Origin: Paralithodes platypus | Lineage: Eukaryota; Arthropoda; Malacostraca; Decapoda; Lithodidae | Assembly (NCBI GenBank): GCA_032716605.1 | Contig: CM064572.1 | Coordinates: 37,056,313 to 37,120,312 of the forward strand | Direction of reading: 5' to 3' | DNA length: 64,000 bases | In this document: piece after piece, positions 39,667-54,800 of the stretch | How positions within the stretch are numbered: the stretch's first letter is position 1 | Layout: the number at the start of each line of letters is the position of its first letter | The notes under the pieces: generated by a model | What the model saw: only the letters and a program-made list of their open reading frames with translations | The model's database searches: none | What the model was told of the DNA's origin: nothing | Made by a program: the position numbers and the translations under genes

Positions 39667-42600
39667 ATACTAATCCGTCAAAAACCGCGAATTTGGATAA
39701 AGCTCCACCAACACGACCCAAATTCAAAACCGCCAGGGATAACGACCGAGGACCGAGGACAGCCATGAATGTAAATGTAGATCCGACCAGAACCAAAAAT
39801 TCGATGAAAGAACGTTCTGTGAGTTCTAAAACCGCAACTTTAAAGGTTTTCTATGCAAACGCTCGTAGCATACGCAATAAATTTTCAGATTTAGAGGAAC
39901 TAGTGTTTACAGAAAATTATGATGTGATTGGCATAACAGAATCTTGGCTCAATACAGAAGATAGAGACTTTTTAGCAGAGTATTCACTTCCCGGTTATGT
40001 AATGTTTGAGAACAGCCGAATAAATAAAAATGGAGGTGGCGTTTTATTTTATATCAAAGAATGTCTTAACCCGACCCTTGTGTCAAAACCTCAAATTGTG
40101 AACGTCGACACATCTTTTGTGCTAATAAAGAATAATAAAGGTACAAAAACAATACTTGCGTTAATATACAGACCTCCAGCTCAACCAGTGGAAACTGACC
40201 GAGAAATTTACGAACAAATTGCAGATGTAAGTAACTCACAAGATACCGTAATTTTTGGCGACTTTAATTTACCTGTGACCAAGTGGGGCGATACTCTTAC
40301 TTCACACTCCGGACATGACTTGTATACGAACTTGAAAGAGAGTTCGCTTTATCAATTTGTTCGAACGCCGACCCGTGGTAATAACGTTCTTGACATTGTA
40401 CTTGCAACAAAAGAAGAATTGATAGAGAATTTGAATGTTGGTGATGAATTCAGTAACAGCGACTATCATACGATAACTTTCACTTTAAAGTTTACTAGTA
40501 ACGAACCAAATAGTAGCATCGAAAAAGTCCCTAATTTCAAGAAAGCAAACTTCCATAAACTTAGAGCTATGTTTAAAGAAACTGACTGGAGCTTTTTAAT
40601 TAACAATAACGACATAAATACATCTTGGAAGTTATTCGAAACCACTTACCTAAAAGCAGTGCAAGACTGCATACCATCGAAAATACGGCGTCCAGGCCAT
40701 AATAATAAGCCCAAATGGTGGAATAAAGATATTTCAAACTGCCTGCTTGCTAAAAAATTTGCTAATGATAGATTAAAATCCTCACAAAATGACGAAGAAC
40801 GGGTGAAATTTGTAGAGCTACGACGCAAAGCCAAAAAGTTAATTAAGCAGAGTAAAAAAGACCTTAGAGTTACAAATTGCGAATCAAAGTAAAACAAACC
40901 CGAAAGAATTCTATAGTTATATCAGAAAGAAAAAAGTAGTTACTTCAACTGTTGGACCATTAGTCGATGAAAATGGAGAATACACCAAAGACGAAGTACA
41001 AATGAGTAATGCCCTCAATACCTTCTTTGCATCAGTTTTTACAACAGAAGACTCAGTGATATCCCTACACCATCGCCGATTCAGATTGATAATTCAGATG
41101 TTCTAAGCAATATCACCATTACAGAGAGAGAAGTATTGAATTGTTTAGATAAACTCAAGGTAAATAAAACGCCAGGACCTGATACAATCTCGCCTAGAGT
41201 TTTAAAGGAAGCCAAGGATGAGCTCTCCAAACCACTGACATTACTATTCAATAAATCCTTGCAGTCTGGAACTATGCCTGATCAGTGGAAGCTAGCCAAC
41301 GTAACACCGATATTCAAAAAAGGCAGCAAATCCCTACCCAGTAACTATCGTCCAATTAGCTTAACCTCAGTTGTATGTAAAATGCTAGAAACTGTCATAC
41401 GAGACAGACTCGTAAATCACTTAGAGGAAAATAACATACTTAAAGATACTCAACACGGCTTTCGTAAAAAACGTTCCTGTTTAACAAACCTCTTAGACTT
41501 CTTCCACGATATCCTCAACCTCTACGATGAGAGTAAAGCTGTAGATATTATATACCTTGATTTTCAAAAGGCCTTTGACAAAGTTCCCCACAAACGTTTA
41601 CTGCTAAAACTAAAAGCGCATAGAATACAAGACGGTGTGTTGAAAAGGATAGAAAATTGGCTCGGCAACAGAAAGCAAAGGGTAGTCATAAACGGTAAGG
41701 CATCTAAATGGACCAATGTAAGTAGCGGGGTACCCCAGGGATCGGTACTAGGACCAATTCTCTTTCTAATTTACATCAACGACATAGATGAGGGTCTCAC
41801 CTGTACAATTTCAAAATTTGCTGACGATACAAAAATTGCAAATAGCGTACTCTCAAAAGAACAAGTTGACGATATGCAACACAATCTAGATAAATTGTCA
41901 TGTTGGGCCCAAATTTGGCAAATGAGTTTCAATGCGGATAAATGTAAAGTACTACATGTCGGATACCTAAATGAGAAAGCAAACTATTCGATGAATGGCA
42001 CTCAGCTTAAGAATGTAAACAGAGAAACCGATCTGGGAGTAACAATATCGAGTAACCTAAAACCGAGTCAACAATGTTCAGAAGTTGTTAAGAAGGCAAA
42101 CAAAATAATTGGCTTTATAGGCAGGTCATTTGAGCATAAATCCAAAGAAGTTATCCTAACCCTTTACAATTCCTTAGTCCGCCCTCTTCTGGAATACTGC
42201 GTTCAATCCTGGTGCCCTTATTACCAAAAAGATATAAACAAGCTAGAACGAGTTCAACGTAGAGTTACCAAAATTATACCTAGCCTAAAGAACAAACCAT
42301 ACGAAGAGCGTCTTAGAGAATTAAATCTATTTCCTTTAACCCCCAGCGCAGATTAGAGGTGACTTAATTCAAGTGTTCAAAATCATCAAAGGCATCGACA
42401 ATATGAACTGTAGTAAGTACTTCACTATCGACCAGTCTAATTACACGCGGGGAAACGGTTGCAAAATTATTGGTAAATCTTTTAACTCGCACGAATCTAA
42501 GAATTTCTTCTTCAATCGAGTTGTCAACTTGTGGAATGGGCTTCCCCGAAACGTTATAGACTGCAGCACCGTTGATTCATTTAAACTCCGCGTAGACAAA

Positions 42601-42884
42601 TATCTCTCATCAAACCCTCGACTGACTGCGTTTGTAAATGAATAACTTTATTTTATCCCCCCCTCAGTTACTAACCCTTCTGTCCTCTACTAACTTCCTA
42701 ATCCTGCCACGGACATTAGTTCCAGGGCAGTAATTCCCTTTCCAATGTTCCCTTACCCACTCTAAACCACTGTTTGGACACTTGATCCTCAGTGTTTTGG
42801 AGGACAAGCAACCTAGAAGGGTCACTAGATCTGTTGTTGCTTGATTTCCTTTGTACTCCTTTGTACTCCTTTGTACTCCTTTGT
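39068..42884 (+). mobile_element. CR1 retrotransposon, copy 2, inside the satellite
   Basis: Left junction CCGATCAG/AAGGAAATAG, right junction TTTGTA/GCTACCACC: the satellite resumes almost exactly where it stopped (CCGGTCAGCTACCACC), so this is a clean insertion without evident target duplication. It is 5'-truncated within ORF1. The 3' end carries the decamer tail CTCCTTTGTA in about four units (42848-42884). Closely similar to copy 1 but with motif A intact. Confidence 0.93.
39765..42645 (+). pseudogene. CR1 ORF2 endonuclease-RT, nearly intact
   Basis: First plausible ATG at 39765 (the frame is open further upstream). Endonuclease to 40892: FYANARSIRN, IGITESWLNT, LALIYRPPAQ, IFGDFNLPVTKW, SNSDYHTITF. 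An A-run frameshift near 40856 and another around 41050 break the linker. RT 41055-42356: TPIFKKGSKSLPSNYRPISL, HGFRKKRSC, IIYLDFQKAFDKVPH (motif A, about 41550), SSGVPQGSVLGPILFLIYIN, KFADDTKIA (motif C, about 41815), DLGVTISSNLKPSQQC, LVRPLLEYCVQSWCPYY. A shift in CCCCCAGCGCAG (about 42342) separates the last 90 aa (42373-42645; RVVNLWNGLPRNVIDC). Catalytic residues are all present; few disabling changes. Young copy. Confidence 0.9.
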
Positions 42885-45800
42885 AGCTACCACCCTCACT
42901 GCTGCTGCCACACTGCTGAACAACAATGAAGTGGGTCTGGTAAGGTAGAGGCGGGAAACACGGGTGACACAGCCCCACACCGGTCAGCTACCACCCTCAC
43001 TGCTGCCGCCACACTGCCGAACAACAATGAAGTGGGTCTGGTAAGGTAGAGGCGGGAAACACGGGTGACACAGCCCCACACCGGTCAGCTACCACCCTCA
43101 CTGCTGCCGCCACACTGCTGAACAACAATGAAGTGGGTCTGGTAAGGTAGAGGCGGGAAACACGGGTGACACAGCCCCACACCGGTCAGCTACCACCCTC
43201 ACTGCTGCCGCCACACTGCCGAACAACAATGAAGTGGGTCTGGTAAGGTAGAGGCGGGAAACACGGGTGACACAGCCCCACACCGGTCAGCTACCACCCT
43301 CACTGCTGCCGCCACACTGCCGAACAACAATGAAGTGGGTTCTGTAAGGTAGAGGCGGGAAACACGGGTGACACAGCCCCACACCGGTCAGCTACCACCC
43401 TCACTGCTGCCGCCACACTGCTGAACAACAATGAAGTGGGTCTGGTAAGGTAGAGGCGGGAAACACGGGTGACACAGCCCCACACTGGTCAGCTACCACC
43501 CTCACTGCTGCCGCCACACTATTGAACAACAATGAAGTGGGTCTGGGAAGGTGGAGGCGGGAAACACGGGTGACACAGCCCCACACCAGTCAGCTACCAC
43601 CCTCACTGCTGCCGCCACACTGCTGAACAACAATGAAGTGGGTCTGGTAAGGTAGAGGCGGGAAACACGGGTGACACAGCCCCACACCGGTCAGCTACCA
43701 CCCTCACTGCTGCCGCCACACTGCCGAACAACAATGAAGTGGGTCTGGTAAGGTAGAGGCGGGAAACACGGGTGACACAGCCCCACACCGGTCAGCTACC
43801 ACCCTCACTGCTGCCGCCACACTGCTGAACAACAATGAAGTGGGTCTGGTAAGGTAGAGGCGGGAAACACGGGTGACACAGCCCCACACCGGTCAGCTAC
43901 CACCCTCACTGCTGCCGCCACACTGCCGAACAACAATGAAGTGGGTCTGGTAAGGTAGAGGCGGGAAACACGGGTGACACAGCCCCACACCGGTCAGCTA
44001 CCACCCTCACTGCTGCCGCCACACTGCCGAACAACAATGAAGTGGGTCTGGTAAGGTAGAGGCGGGAAACACGGGTGACACAGCCCCACACCGGTCAGCT
44101 ACCACCCTCACTGCTGCCGCCACACTGCCGAACAACAATGAAGTGGGTCTGGTAAGGTAGAGGCGGGAAACACGGGTGACACAGCCCCACACCGGTCAGC
44201 TACCACCCTCACTGCTGCCGCCACACTGCCAAACAACAATGAAGTGGGTCTGGTAAGGTAGAGGCGGGAAACACGGGTGACACAGCCCCACACCGGTCAG
44301 CTACCACCCTCACTGCTGCCGCCACACTGCTGAACAACAATGAAGTGGGTCCGGTAAGGTAGAGGCGGGAAACACGGGTGACACAGCCCCACACCGGTCA
44401 GCTACCACCCTCACTGCTGCCGCCACACTGCCGAACAACAATGAAGTGGGTCTGGTAAGGTAGAGGCGGGAAACACGGGTGACACAGCCCCACACCGGTC
44501 AGCTACCACCCTCACTGCTGCCGCCACACTGCCGAACAACAATGAAGTGGGTCTGGTAAGGTAGAGGCGGGAAACACGGGTGACACAGCCCCACACCGGT
44601 CAGCTACCACCCTCACTGCTGCCGCCACACTGCCGAACAACAATGAAGTGGGTCTGGTAAGGTAGAGGCGGGAAACACGGGTGACACAGCCCCACACCGG
44701 TCAGCTACCACCCTCACTGCTGCCGCCACACTGCCGAACAACAATGAAGTGGGTCTGGTAAGGTAGAGGCGGGAAACACGGGTGACACAGCCCCACACCG
44801 GTCAGCTACCACCCTCACTGCTGCCGCCACACTGCTGAACAACAATGAAGTGCGATGGTAAGGTAGAGGCGGGAAACACGGGTGACACAGCCCCACACCG
44901 GTCAGCTACCACCCTCACTGCTGCCGCCACACTGCCGAACAACAATGAAGTGGGTCTGGTAAGGTAGAGGCGGGAACGCGGGTGACATAGCCCCAAACGA
45001 GTCAGCTACCACCCTCACTGCTTCCGCCACACTGCCGAACAACAATGAAGTGGGTCTGGTAAGGTAGAGGCGGGAAACACGGGTGACACAGCCCCACACC
45101 GGTCAGCTACCACCCTCACTGCTGCCGCCACACTGCTGAACAACAATGAAGTGGGTCTGGTAAGGTAGAGGCGGGAAACACGGGTGACACAGCCCCACAC
45201 CGGTCAGCTACCACCCTCACTGCTGCCGCCACACTGCCGAACAACAATGAAGTGGGTCTGGTAAGGTAGAGGCGGGAAACACGGGTGACACAGCCCCACA
45301 CCGGTCAGCTACCACCCTCACTGCTGCCGCCACACTGCTGAACAACAATGAAGTGGATCTGGTTAGGTAGAGGCGGGAAACACGGGTGACACAGCCCCAC
45401 ACACGTCAGCTACCACCCTCACTGCTGCCGCCACACTGCCGAACAACAATGAAGTGGGTCTGGTAAGGTAGAGGCGGGAAACACGGGTGACACAGCCCCA
45501 CACCGGTCAGCTACCACCCTCACTGCTGCCGCCACACTGCCGAACAACAATGAAGTGGGTCTGGTAAGGTAGAGGCGGGAAACACGGGTGACACAGCCCA
45601 CACCGGTCAGCTACCACCCTCACTGCTGCCGCCACACTGCCGAACAACAATGAAGTGGGTCTGGTAAGGTAGAGGCGGGAAACACGGGTGACACAGCCCC
45701 ACACCGGTCAGCTACCACCCTCACTGCTGCCGCCACACTGCCGAACAACAATGAAGTGGGTCTGGTAAGGTAGAGGCGGGAAACACGGGTGACACAGCCC

Positions 45801-48800
45801 CACACCGGTCAGCTACCACCCTCACTGCTGCCGCCACACTGCCGAACAACAATGAAGTGGGTCTGGTAAGGTAGAGGCGGGAAACACGGGTGACACAGCC
45901 CCACACCGGTCAGCTACCACCCTCACTGCTGCCGCCACACTGCCGAACAACAATGAAGTGGGTCTGGTAAGGTAGAGGCGGGAAACACGGGTGACACAGC
46001 CCACACCGGTCAGCTACCACCCTCACTGCTGCCGCCACACTGCCGAACAACAATGAAGTGGGTCTGGTAAGGTAGAGGCGGGAAACACGGGTGACACAGC
46101 CCCACACCGGTCAGCTACCACCCTCACTGCTGCCGCCACACTGCCGAACAACAATGAAGTGGGTCTGGTAAGGTAGAGGCGGGAAACACGGGTGACACAG
46201 CCCCACACCGGTCAGCTACCACCCTCACTGCTGCCGCCACACTGCTGAACAACAATGAAGTGGGTCTGGTAAGGTAGAGGCGGGAAACACGGGTGACACA
46301 GCCCCACACCGGTCAGCTACCACCCTCACTGCTGCCGCCACACTGCTGAACAACAATGAAGTGGGTCTGGTAAGGTAGAGGCGGGAAACACGGGTGACAC
46401 AGCCCCACACCGGTCAGCTACCACCCTCACTGCTGCCGCCACACTGCCGAACAACAATGAAGTGGGTCTGGTAAGGTAGAGGCGGGAAACACGGGTGACA
46501 CAGCCCCACACCGGTCAGCTACCACCCTCACTGCTGCCGCCACACTGCTGAACAACAATGAAGTGGGTCTGGTAAGGTAGAGGCGGGAAACACGGGTGAC
46601 ACAGCCCAGCACCGGTCAGCTACCACCCTCACTGCTGCCGCCACACTGCCGAACAACAATGAAGTGGGTCTGGTAAGGTAGAGGCGGGAAACACGGGTGA
46701 CACAGCCCCACACCGGTCAGCTACCACCCTCACTGCTGCCGCCACACTGCTGAACAACAATGAAGTGGGTCTGGTAAGGTAGAGGCGGGAAACACGGGTG
46801 ACACAGCCCCACACCGGTCAGCTACCACCCTCACTGCTGCCGCCACACTGCTGAACAACAATGAAGTGGGTCTGGTAAGGTAGAGGCGGGAAACACGGGT
46901 GACACAGCCCCACACCGGTCAGCTACCACCCTCACTGCTGCCGCCACACTGCCGAACAACAATGAAGTGGGTCTGGTAAGGTAGAGGCGGGAAACACGGG
47001 TGACACAGCCCCACACCGGTCAGCTACCACCCTCACTGCTGCCGCCACACTGCCGAACAACAATGAAGTGGGTCTGGTAAGGTAGAGGCGGGAAACACGG
47101 GTGACACAGCCCCACACCGGTCAGCTACCACCCTCACTGCTGCCGCTACACTGCTGAACAACAATGAAGTGGGTCTGGTAAGGTAGAGGCGGGAAACACG
47201 GGTGACACAGCCCAGCACCGGTCAGCTACCACCCTCACTGCTGCTGCCACACTGCCAAACAACAATAAAGTGGGTCTGGTAAGGTAGAGGCGGGAAACAC
47301 GGGTGACACAGCCCCACACCGGTCAGCTACCACCCTCACTGCTGCCGCCACACTGCCGAACAACAATGAAGTGGGTCTGGTAAGGTAGAGGCGGGAAACA
47401 CGGGTGACACAGCCCCACACCGGTCAGCTACCACCCTCACTGCTGCCGCCACACTGCTGAACAACAATGAAGTGGGTCTGGTAAGGTAGAGGCGGGAAAC
47501 ACGGGTGACACAGCCCCACACCGGTCAGCTACCACCCTCACTGCTGCCGCCACACTGCTGAACAACAATGAAGTGGATCTGGTTAGGTAGAGGCGGGAAA
47601 CACGGGTGACACAGCCCCACACCGGTCAGCTACCACCCTCACTGCTGCCGCCACACTGCCGAACAACAATGAAGTGGGTCTGGTAAGGTAGAGGCGGGAA
47701 ACACGGGTGACACAGCCCCACACCGGTCAGCTACCACCCTCACTGCTGCCGCCACACTGCCGAACAACAATGAAGTGGGTCTGGTAAGGTAGAGGCGGGA
47801 AACACGGGTGACACAGCCCCACACTGGTCAGCTACCACCCTCACTGCTGCCGCCACACTGCCGAACAACAATGAAGTGCGATGGTAAGGTAGAGGCGGGA
47901 AACACGGGTGACACAGCCCCACACCGGTCAGCTACCACCCTCACTGCTGCCGCCACACTGCCGAACAACAATGAAGTGGGTCTGGTAAGGTAGAGGCGGG
48001 AAACACGGGTGACACAGCCCCACACCGGTCAGCTACCACCCTCACTGCTGCCGCCACACTGCCGAACAACAATGAAGTGGGTCTGGTAAGGTAGAGGCGG
48101 GAAACACGGGTGACACAGCCCCACACCGGTCAGCTACCACCCTCACTGCTGCCGCCACACTGCTGAACAACAATGAAGTGGGTCTGGTAAGGTAGAGGCG
48201 GGAAACACGGGTGACACAGCCCCACACCGGTCAGCTACCACCCTCACTGCTGCCGCCACACTGCCGAACAACAATGAAGTGGGTCTGGTAAGGTAGAGGC
48301 GGGAAACACGGGTGACACAGCCCCACACCGGTCAGCTACCACCCTCACTGCTGCCGCCACACTGCCGAACAACAATGAAGTGGGTCTGGTAAGGTAGAGG
48401 CGGGAAACACGGGTGACACAGCCCCACACCGGTCAGCTACCACCCTCACTGCTGCCGCCACACTGCTGAACAACAATGAAGTGGGTCCGGTAAGGTAGAG
48501 GCGGGAAACACGGGTGACACAGCCCCACACCGGTCAGCTACCACCCTCACTGCTGCCGCCACACTGCCGAACAACAATGAAGTGGGTCTGGTAAGGTAGA
48601 GGCGGGAAACACGGGTGACACAGCCCCACACCGGTCAGCTACCACCCTCACTGCTGAACAACAATGAAGTGGGTCTGGTAAGGTAAAGGCGGGAAACACG
48701 GGTGACACAGCCCCACACTGGTCAGCTACCACCCTCACTGCTGCCGCCACACTGCTGAACAACAATGAAGTGGGTCTGGTAAGGTGGAGGCGGGAAACAC

Positions 48801-51800
48801 GGGTGACACAGCCCCACACCGGTCAGCTACCACCCTCACTGCTGCCGCCACACTGCTGAACAACAATGAAGTGGGTCTGGTAAGGTAGAGGCGGGAAACA
48901 CGGGTGACACAGCCCCACACCGGTCAGCTACCACCCTCACTGCTGCCGCCACACTGCCGAACAACAATGAAGTGGGTCCGGTAAGGTAGAGGCGGGAAAC
49001 ACGGGTGACACAGCCCCACACCGGTCAGCTACCACCCTCACTGCTGCCGCCACACTGCCGAACAACAATGAAGTGGGTCTGGTAAGGTAGAGGCGGGAAA
49101 CACGGGTGACACAGCCCCACACCGGTCAGCTACCACCCTCACTGCTGCCGCCACACTGCTGAACAACAATGAAGTGGGTCTGGTAAGGTAGAGGCGGGAA
49201 ACACGGGTGACACAGCCCCACACCGGTCAGCTACCACCCTCACTGCTGCCGCCACACTGCCGAACAACAATGAAGTGGGTCTGGTAAGGTAGAGGCGGGA
49301 AACACGGGTGACACAGACCCACACCGGTCAGCTACCTTACCTTACTGCTGCCGCCACACTGCCGAACAACAATGAAGTGGGTCTGGTAAGGTAGAGGCGG
49401 GAAACACGGGTGACACAGCCCCACACCGGTCAGCTACCACCCTCACTGCTGCCGCCACACTGCTGAACAACAATGAAGTGGGTCCGGTAAGGTAGAGGTG
49501 GGAAACACTGGTGACACAGCCCCACATCGGTCAGCTACCACCCTCACTGCTGCCGCCACACTGCCGAACAACAATGAAGTGGGTCTGGTAAGGTAGAGGC
49601 GGGAAACACGGGTGACACAGCCCCACACCGGTCAGCTACCACCCTCACTGCTGCCGCCACACTGCCGAACAACAATGAAGTGGGTCTGGTAAGGTAGAGG
49701 CGGGAAACACGGGTGACACAGCCCCACACCGGTCAGCTACCACCCTCACTGCTGCCGCCACACTGCTGAACAACAATGAAGTGGGTCTGGTAAGGTAGAG
49801 GCGGGAACACGGGTGACACAGTCCCACACAGGTCAGCTACCACCCTCACTGCTGCCGCCACACTGCTGAACAACAATGAAGTGGGTCTGGTAAGGTAGAG
49901 GCGGGAAACACGGGTGACACAGCCCCACACCGGTCAGCTACCACCCTCACTGCTGCCGCCACACTGCCGAACAACAATGAAGTGGGTCTGGTAAGGTAGA
50001 GGCGGGAAACACGGGTGACACAGCCCCACACCGGTCAGCTACCACCCTCACTGCTGCCGCCACACTGCTGAACAACAATGAAGTGGGTCTGGTAAGGTAG
50101 AGGCGGGAAACACGGGTGACACAGCCCCACACCGGTCAGCTACCACCCTCACTGCTGCCGCCACACTGCCGAACAACAATGAAGTGGGTCTGGTAAGGTA
50201 GAGGCGGGAAACACGGGTGACACAGCCCCACACCGGTCAGCTACCACCCTCACTGCTGCCGCCACACTGCCGAACAACAATGAAGTGGGTCTGGTAAGGT
50301 AGAGGCGGGAAACACGGGTGACACAGCCCCACACCGGTCAGCTACCACCCTCACTGCTGCCGCCACACTGCTGAACAACAATGAAGTGGGTCTGGTAAGG
50401 TAGAGGCGGGAAACACGGGTGACACAGCCCCACACTGGTCAGCTACCACCCTCACTGCTGCCGCCACACTGCCGAACAACAATGAAATGGGTCTGGTAAG
50501 GTAGAGGCGGGAAACACGGGTGACACAGCCCCACACCGGTCAGCTACCACCCTCACTGCTGCCGCCACACTGCCGAACAACAATGAAGTGGGTCTGGTAA
50601 GGTAGAGGCGGAAAACACGGGTGACACAGCCCCACACCGGTCAGCTACCACCCTCACTGCTGCCGCCACACTGCTGAACAACAATGAAGTGGGTCTGGTA
50701 AGGTAGAGGCGGGAAACACGGGTGACACAGCCCCACAACGGTCAGCTACCACCCTCACTGCTGCCGCCACACTGCTGAACAACAATGAAGTGGGTCTGGT
50801 AAGGTAGAGGCGGGAAACACGGGTGACACAGCCCCACACCGGTCAGCTACCACCCTCACTGCTGCCGCCACACTGCCGAACAACAATGAAGTGGGTCTGG
50901 TAAGGTAGAGGCGGGAAACACGGGTGACACAGCCCCACACCGGTCAGCTACCACCCTCACTGCTGCCGCCACACTGCTGAACAACAATGAAGTGGGTCTG
51001 GTAAGGTAGAGGCGGGAAACACGGGTGACACAGCCCCACACCGGTCAGCTACCACCCTCACTGCTGCCGCCACACTGCCGAACAACAATGAAGTGGGTCT
51101 GGTAAGGTAGAGGCGGGAAACACGGGTGACACAGCCCCACACCGGTCAGCTACCACCCTCACTGCTGCCGCCACACTGCTGAACAACAATGAAGTGGGTC
51201 TGGTAAGGTAGAGGCGGGAAACACGGGTGACACAGCCCCACACCGGTCAGCTACCACCCTCACTGCTGCCGCCACACTGCCGAACAACAATGAAGTGGGT
51301 CTGGTAAGGTAGAGGCGGGAAACACGGGTGACACAGCCCCACACCGGTCAGCTACCACCCTCACTGCTGCCGCCACACTGCCGAACAACAATGAAGTGGG
51401 TCTGGTAAGGTAGAGGCGGGAAACACGGGTGACACAGCCCCACACCGGTCAGCTACCACCCTCACTGCTGCCGCCACACTGCCGAACAACAATGAAGTGG
51501 GTCTGGTAAGGTAGAGGCGGGAAACACGGGTGACACAGCCCCACACCGGTCAGCTACCACCCTCACTGCTGCCGCCACACTGCTGAACAACAATGAAGTG
51601 GGTCTGGTAAGGTAGAGGCGGGAAACACGGGTGACACAGCCCCACACCGGTCAGCTACCACCCTCACTGCTGCCGCCACACTGCCGAACAACAATGAAGT
51701 GGGTCTGGTAAGGTAGAGGCGGGAAACACGGGTGACACAGCCCCACACCGGTCAGCTACCACCCTCACTGCTGCCGCCACACTGCCGAACAACAATGAAG

Positions 51801-54800
51801 TGGGTCTGGTAAGGTAGAGGCGGGAAACACGGGTGACACAGCCCCACACCGGTCAGCTACCACCCTCACTGCTGCCGCCACACTGCTGAACAACAATGAA
51901 GTGGGTCTGGTAAGGTAGAGGCGGGAAACACGGGTGACGCTGCCACCCTCACTGCTGCCGCCACACTGCTGAACAACAATGAAGTGGGTCTGGTAAGGTA
52001 GAGGCGGGAAACACGGGTGACACAGCCCCACACCGGTCAGCTACCACCCTCACTGCTGCCGCCACACTGCCGAACAACAATGAAGTGGGTCTGGTAAGGT
52101 AGAGGCGGGAAACACGGGTGACACAGCCCCACACCGGTCAGCTACCACCCTCACTGCTGCCACCACACTGCCGAACAACAATGAAGTGGGTCTGGTAAGG
52201 TAGAGGCGGGAAACACGGGTGACACAGCCCCACACCGGTCAGCTACCACCCTCACTGCTGCCGCCACACTGCTGAACAACAATGAAGTGGGTCTGGTAAG
52301 GTAGAGGCGGGAAACACGGGTGACACAGCCCCACACTGATCAGCTACCACCCTAACTACTGCCGCCACACTGCTGAACAAGAATGAAGTGGGTCTGGTAA
52401 GGTAGAGGCGGGAAACACGGGTGACACAGCCCCACACCGGTCAGCTCCCACCCTCACTGCTGCCACCACACTGCCGAACAACAATAAAGTGGGTCTGGTA
52501 AGGTAGAGGCGGGAAACACGGGTGACACAGCCCCACACCGGTCAGCTACCACCCTCACTGCTGCCGCCACACTGGCTAACAACAATGAAGTGGGTCTGGT
52601 AAGGTAGAGGCGGGAAACACGGGTGACACAGCCCCACACCGGTCAGCTACCACCCTCACTGCTGCCGCCACACTGCCGAACAACAATGAAGTGGGTCTGG
52701 TAAGGTAGAGGCGGGAAACACGGATGACACAGCCTCAAACTGGTCTGCTACCACCCTCACTGCTGCTGCCACACTGCCGAACAACAATGAAGTGGGTCTG
52801 GTAAGGTAGAGGCGGGAAACACGGGTGACACAGCCCCACACCGGTCAGCTACCACCCTCACTGCTGCCGCCACACTGCCGAACAACAATGAAGTGGGTCT
52901 GGTAAGGTAGAGGCGGGAAACACGGGTGACACAGCCCCACACCGGTCAGCTACCACCCTCACTGCTGCCGCCACACTGCCGAACAACAATGAAGTGGGTC
53001 TGGTAAGGTAGAGGCGGGAAACACGGGTGACACAGCCCCACACCGGTCAGCTACCACCCTCACTGCTGCCGCCACACTGCTGAACAACAATGAAGTGGGT
53101 CTGGTAAGGTAGAGGCGGGAAACACGGGTGACACAGCCCCACACCGGTCAGCTACCACCCTCACTGCTGCCGCCACACTGCCGAACAACAATGAAGTGGG
53201 TCTGGTAAGGTAGAGGCGGGAAACACGGGTGACACAGCCCCACACCGGTCAGCTACCACCCTCACTGCTGCCGCCACACTGCTGAACAACAATGAAGTGG
53301 GTCTGGTAAGGTAGAGGCGGGAAACACGGGTGACACAGCCCCACACCGGTCAGCTACCACCCTCACTGCTGCCGCCACACTGCTGAACAACAATGAAGTG
53401 GGTCTGGTAAGCTAGAGGAGGGAAACACGGGTGACACAGCCGCTCAGCTACCACCCTCACCGCTACCGCCACACTGCCGAAAAACAATGAAGTGCATCTG
53501 GTTAGGTAGAAGCGGGAAACACGGGTGACACAGCCCCACACCGGTCAGCTACCACCCTCACTGCTGCCGCCACACTGCTGAACAACAATGAAGTGGGTCT
53601 GGTAAGGTAGAGGCGGGAAACACGGGTGACACAGCCCCACACCGGTCAGCTACCACCCTCACTGCTGCTGCCACACTGCCGAACAACAATGAAGTGGGTC
53701 TGGTAAGGTAGAGGCGGGAAACACGGGTGACACAGCCCCACACCGGTCAGCTACCACCCTCACTGCTGCCGCCACACTGCTGAACAACAATGAAGTGGGT
53801 CTGGTAAGGTAGAGGCGGGAAACACGGGTGACACAGCCCCACACCGGTCAGCTACCACCCTCACTGCTGCCGCCACACTGCCGAACAACAATGAAGTGGG
53901 TCTGGTAAGGTAGAGGCGGGAAACACGGGTGACACAGCCCCACACCGGTCAGCTACCACCCTCACTGCTGCCGCCACACTGCTGAACAACAATGAAGTGG
54001 GTCTGGTAAGGTAGAGGCGGGAAACACGGGTGACACAGCCCCACACCGGTCAGCTACCACCCTCACTGCTGCCGCCACACTGCCGAACAACAATGAAGTG
54101 GGTCTGGTAAGGTAGAGGCGGGAAACACGGGTGACACAGCCCCACACCGGTCAGCTACCACCCTCACTGCTGCCGCCACACTGCCGAACAACAATGAAGT
54201 GGGTCTGGTAAGGTAGAGGCGGGAAACACGGGTGACACAGCCCCACACCGGTCAGCTACCACCCTCACTGCTGCCGCCACACTGCTGAACAACAATGAAG
54301 TGGGTCTGGTAAGGTAGAGGCGGGAAACACGGGTGACACAGCCCCACACCGGTCAGCTACCACCCTCACTGCTGCCGCCACACTGCTGAACAACAATGAA
54401 GTGGGTCTGGTAAGGTAGAGGCGGGAAACACGGGTGACACAGCCCCACACCGGTCAGCTACCACCCTCACTGCTGCCGCCACACTGCCGAACAACAATGA
54501 AGTGGGTCTGGTAAGGTAGAGGCGGGAAACACGGGTGACACAGCCCCACACCGGTCAGCTACCACCCTCACTGCTGCCGCCACACTGCTGAACAACAATG
54601 AAGTGGGTCTGGTAAGGTAGAGGCGGGAAACACGGGTGACACAGCCCCACACCGGTCAGCTACCACCCTCACTGCTGCCGCCACACTGCCGAACAACAAT
54701 GAAGTGGGTCTGGTAAGGTAGAGGCGGGAAACACGGGTGACACAGCCCCACACCTGTCAGCTACCACCCTGACTGCTGCCGCCACACTGCGAAACAACAA

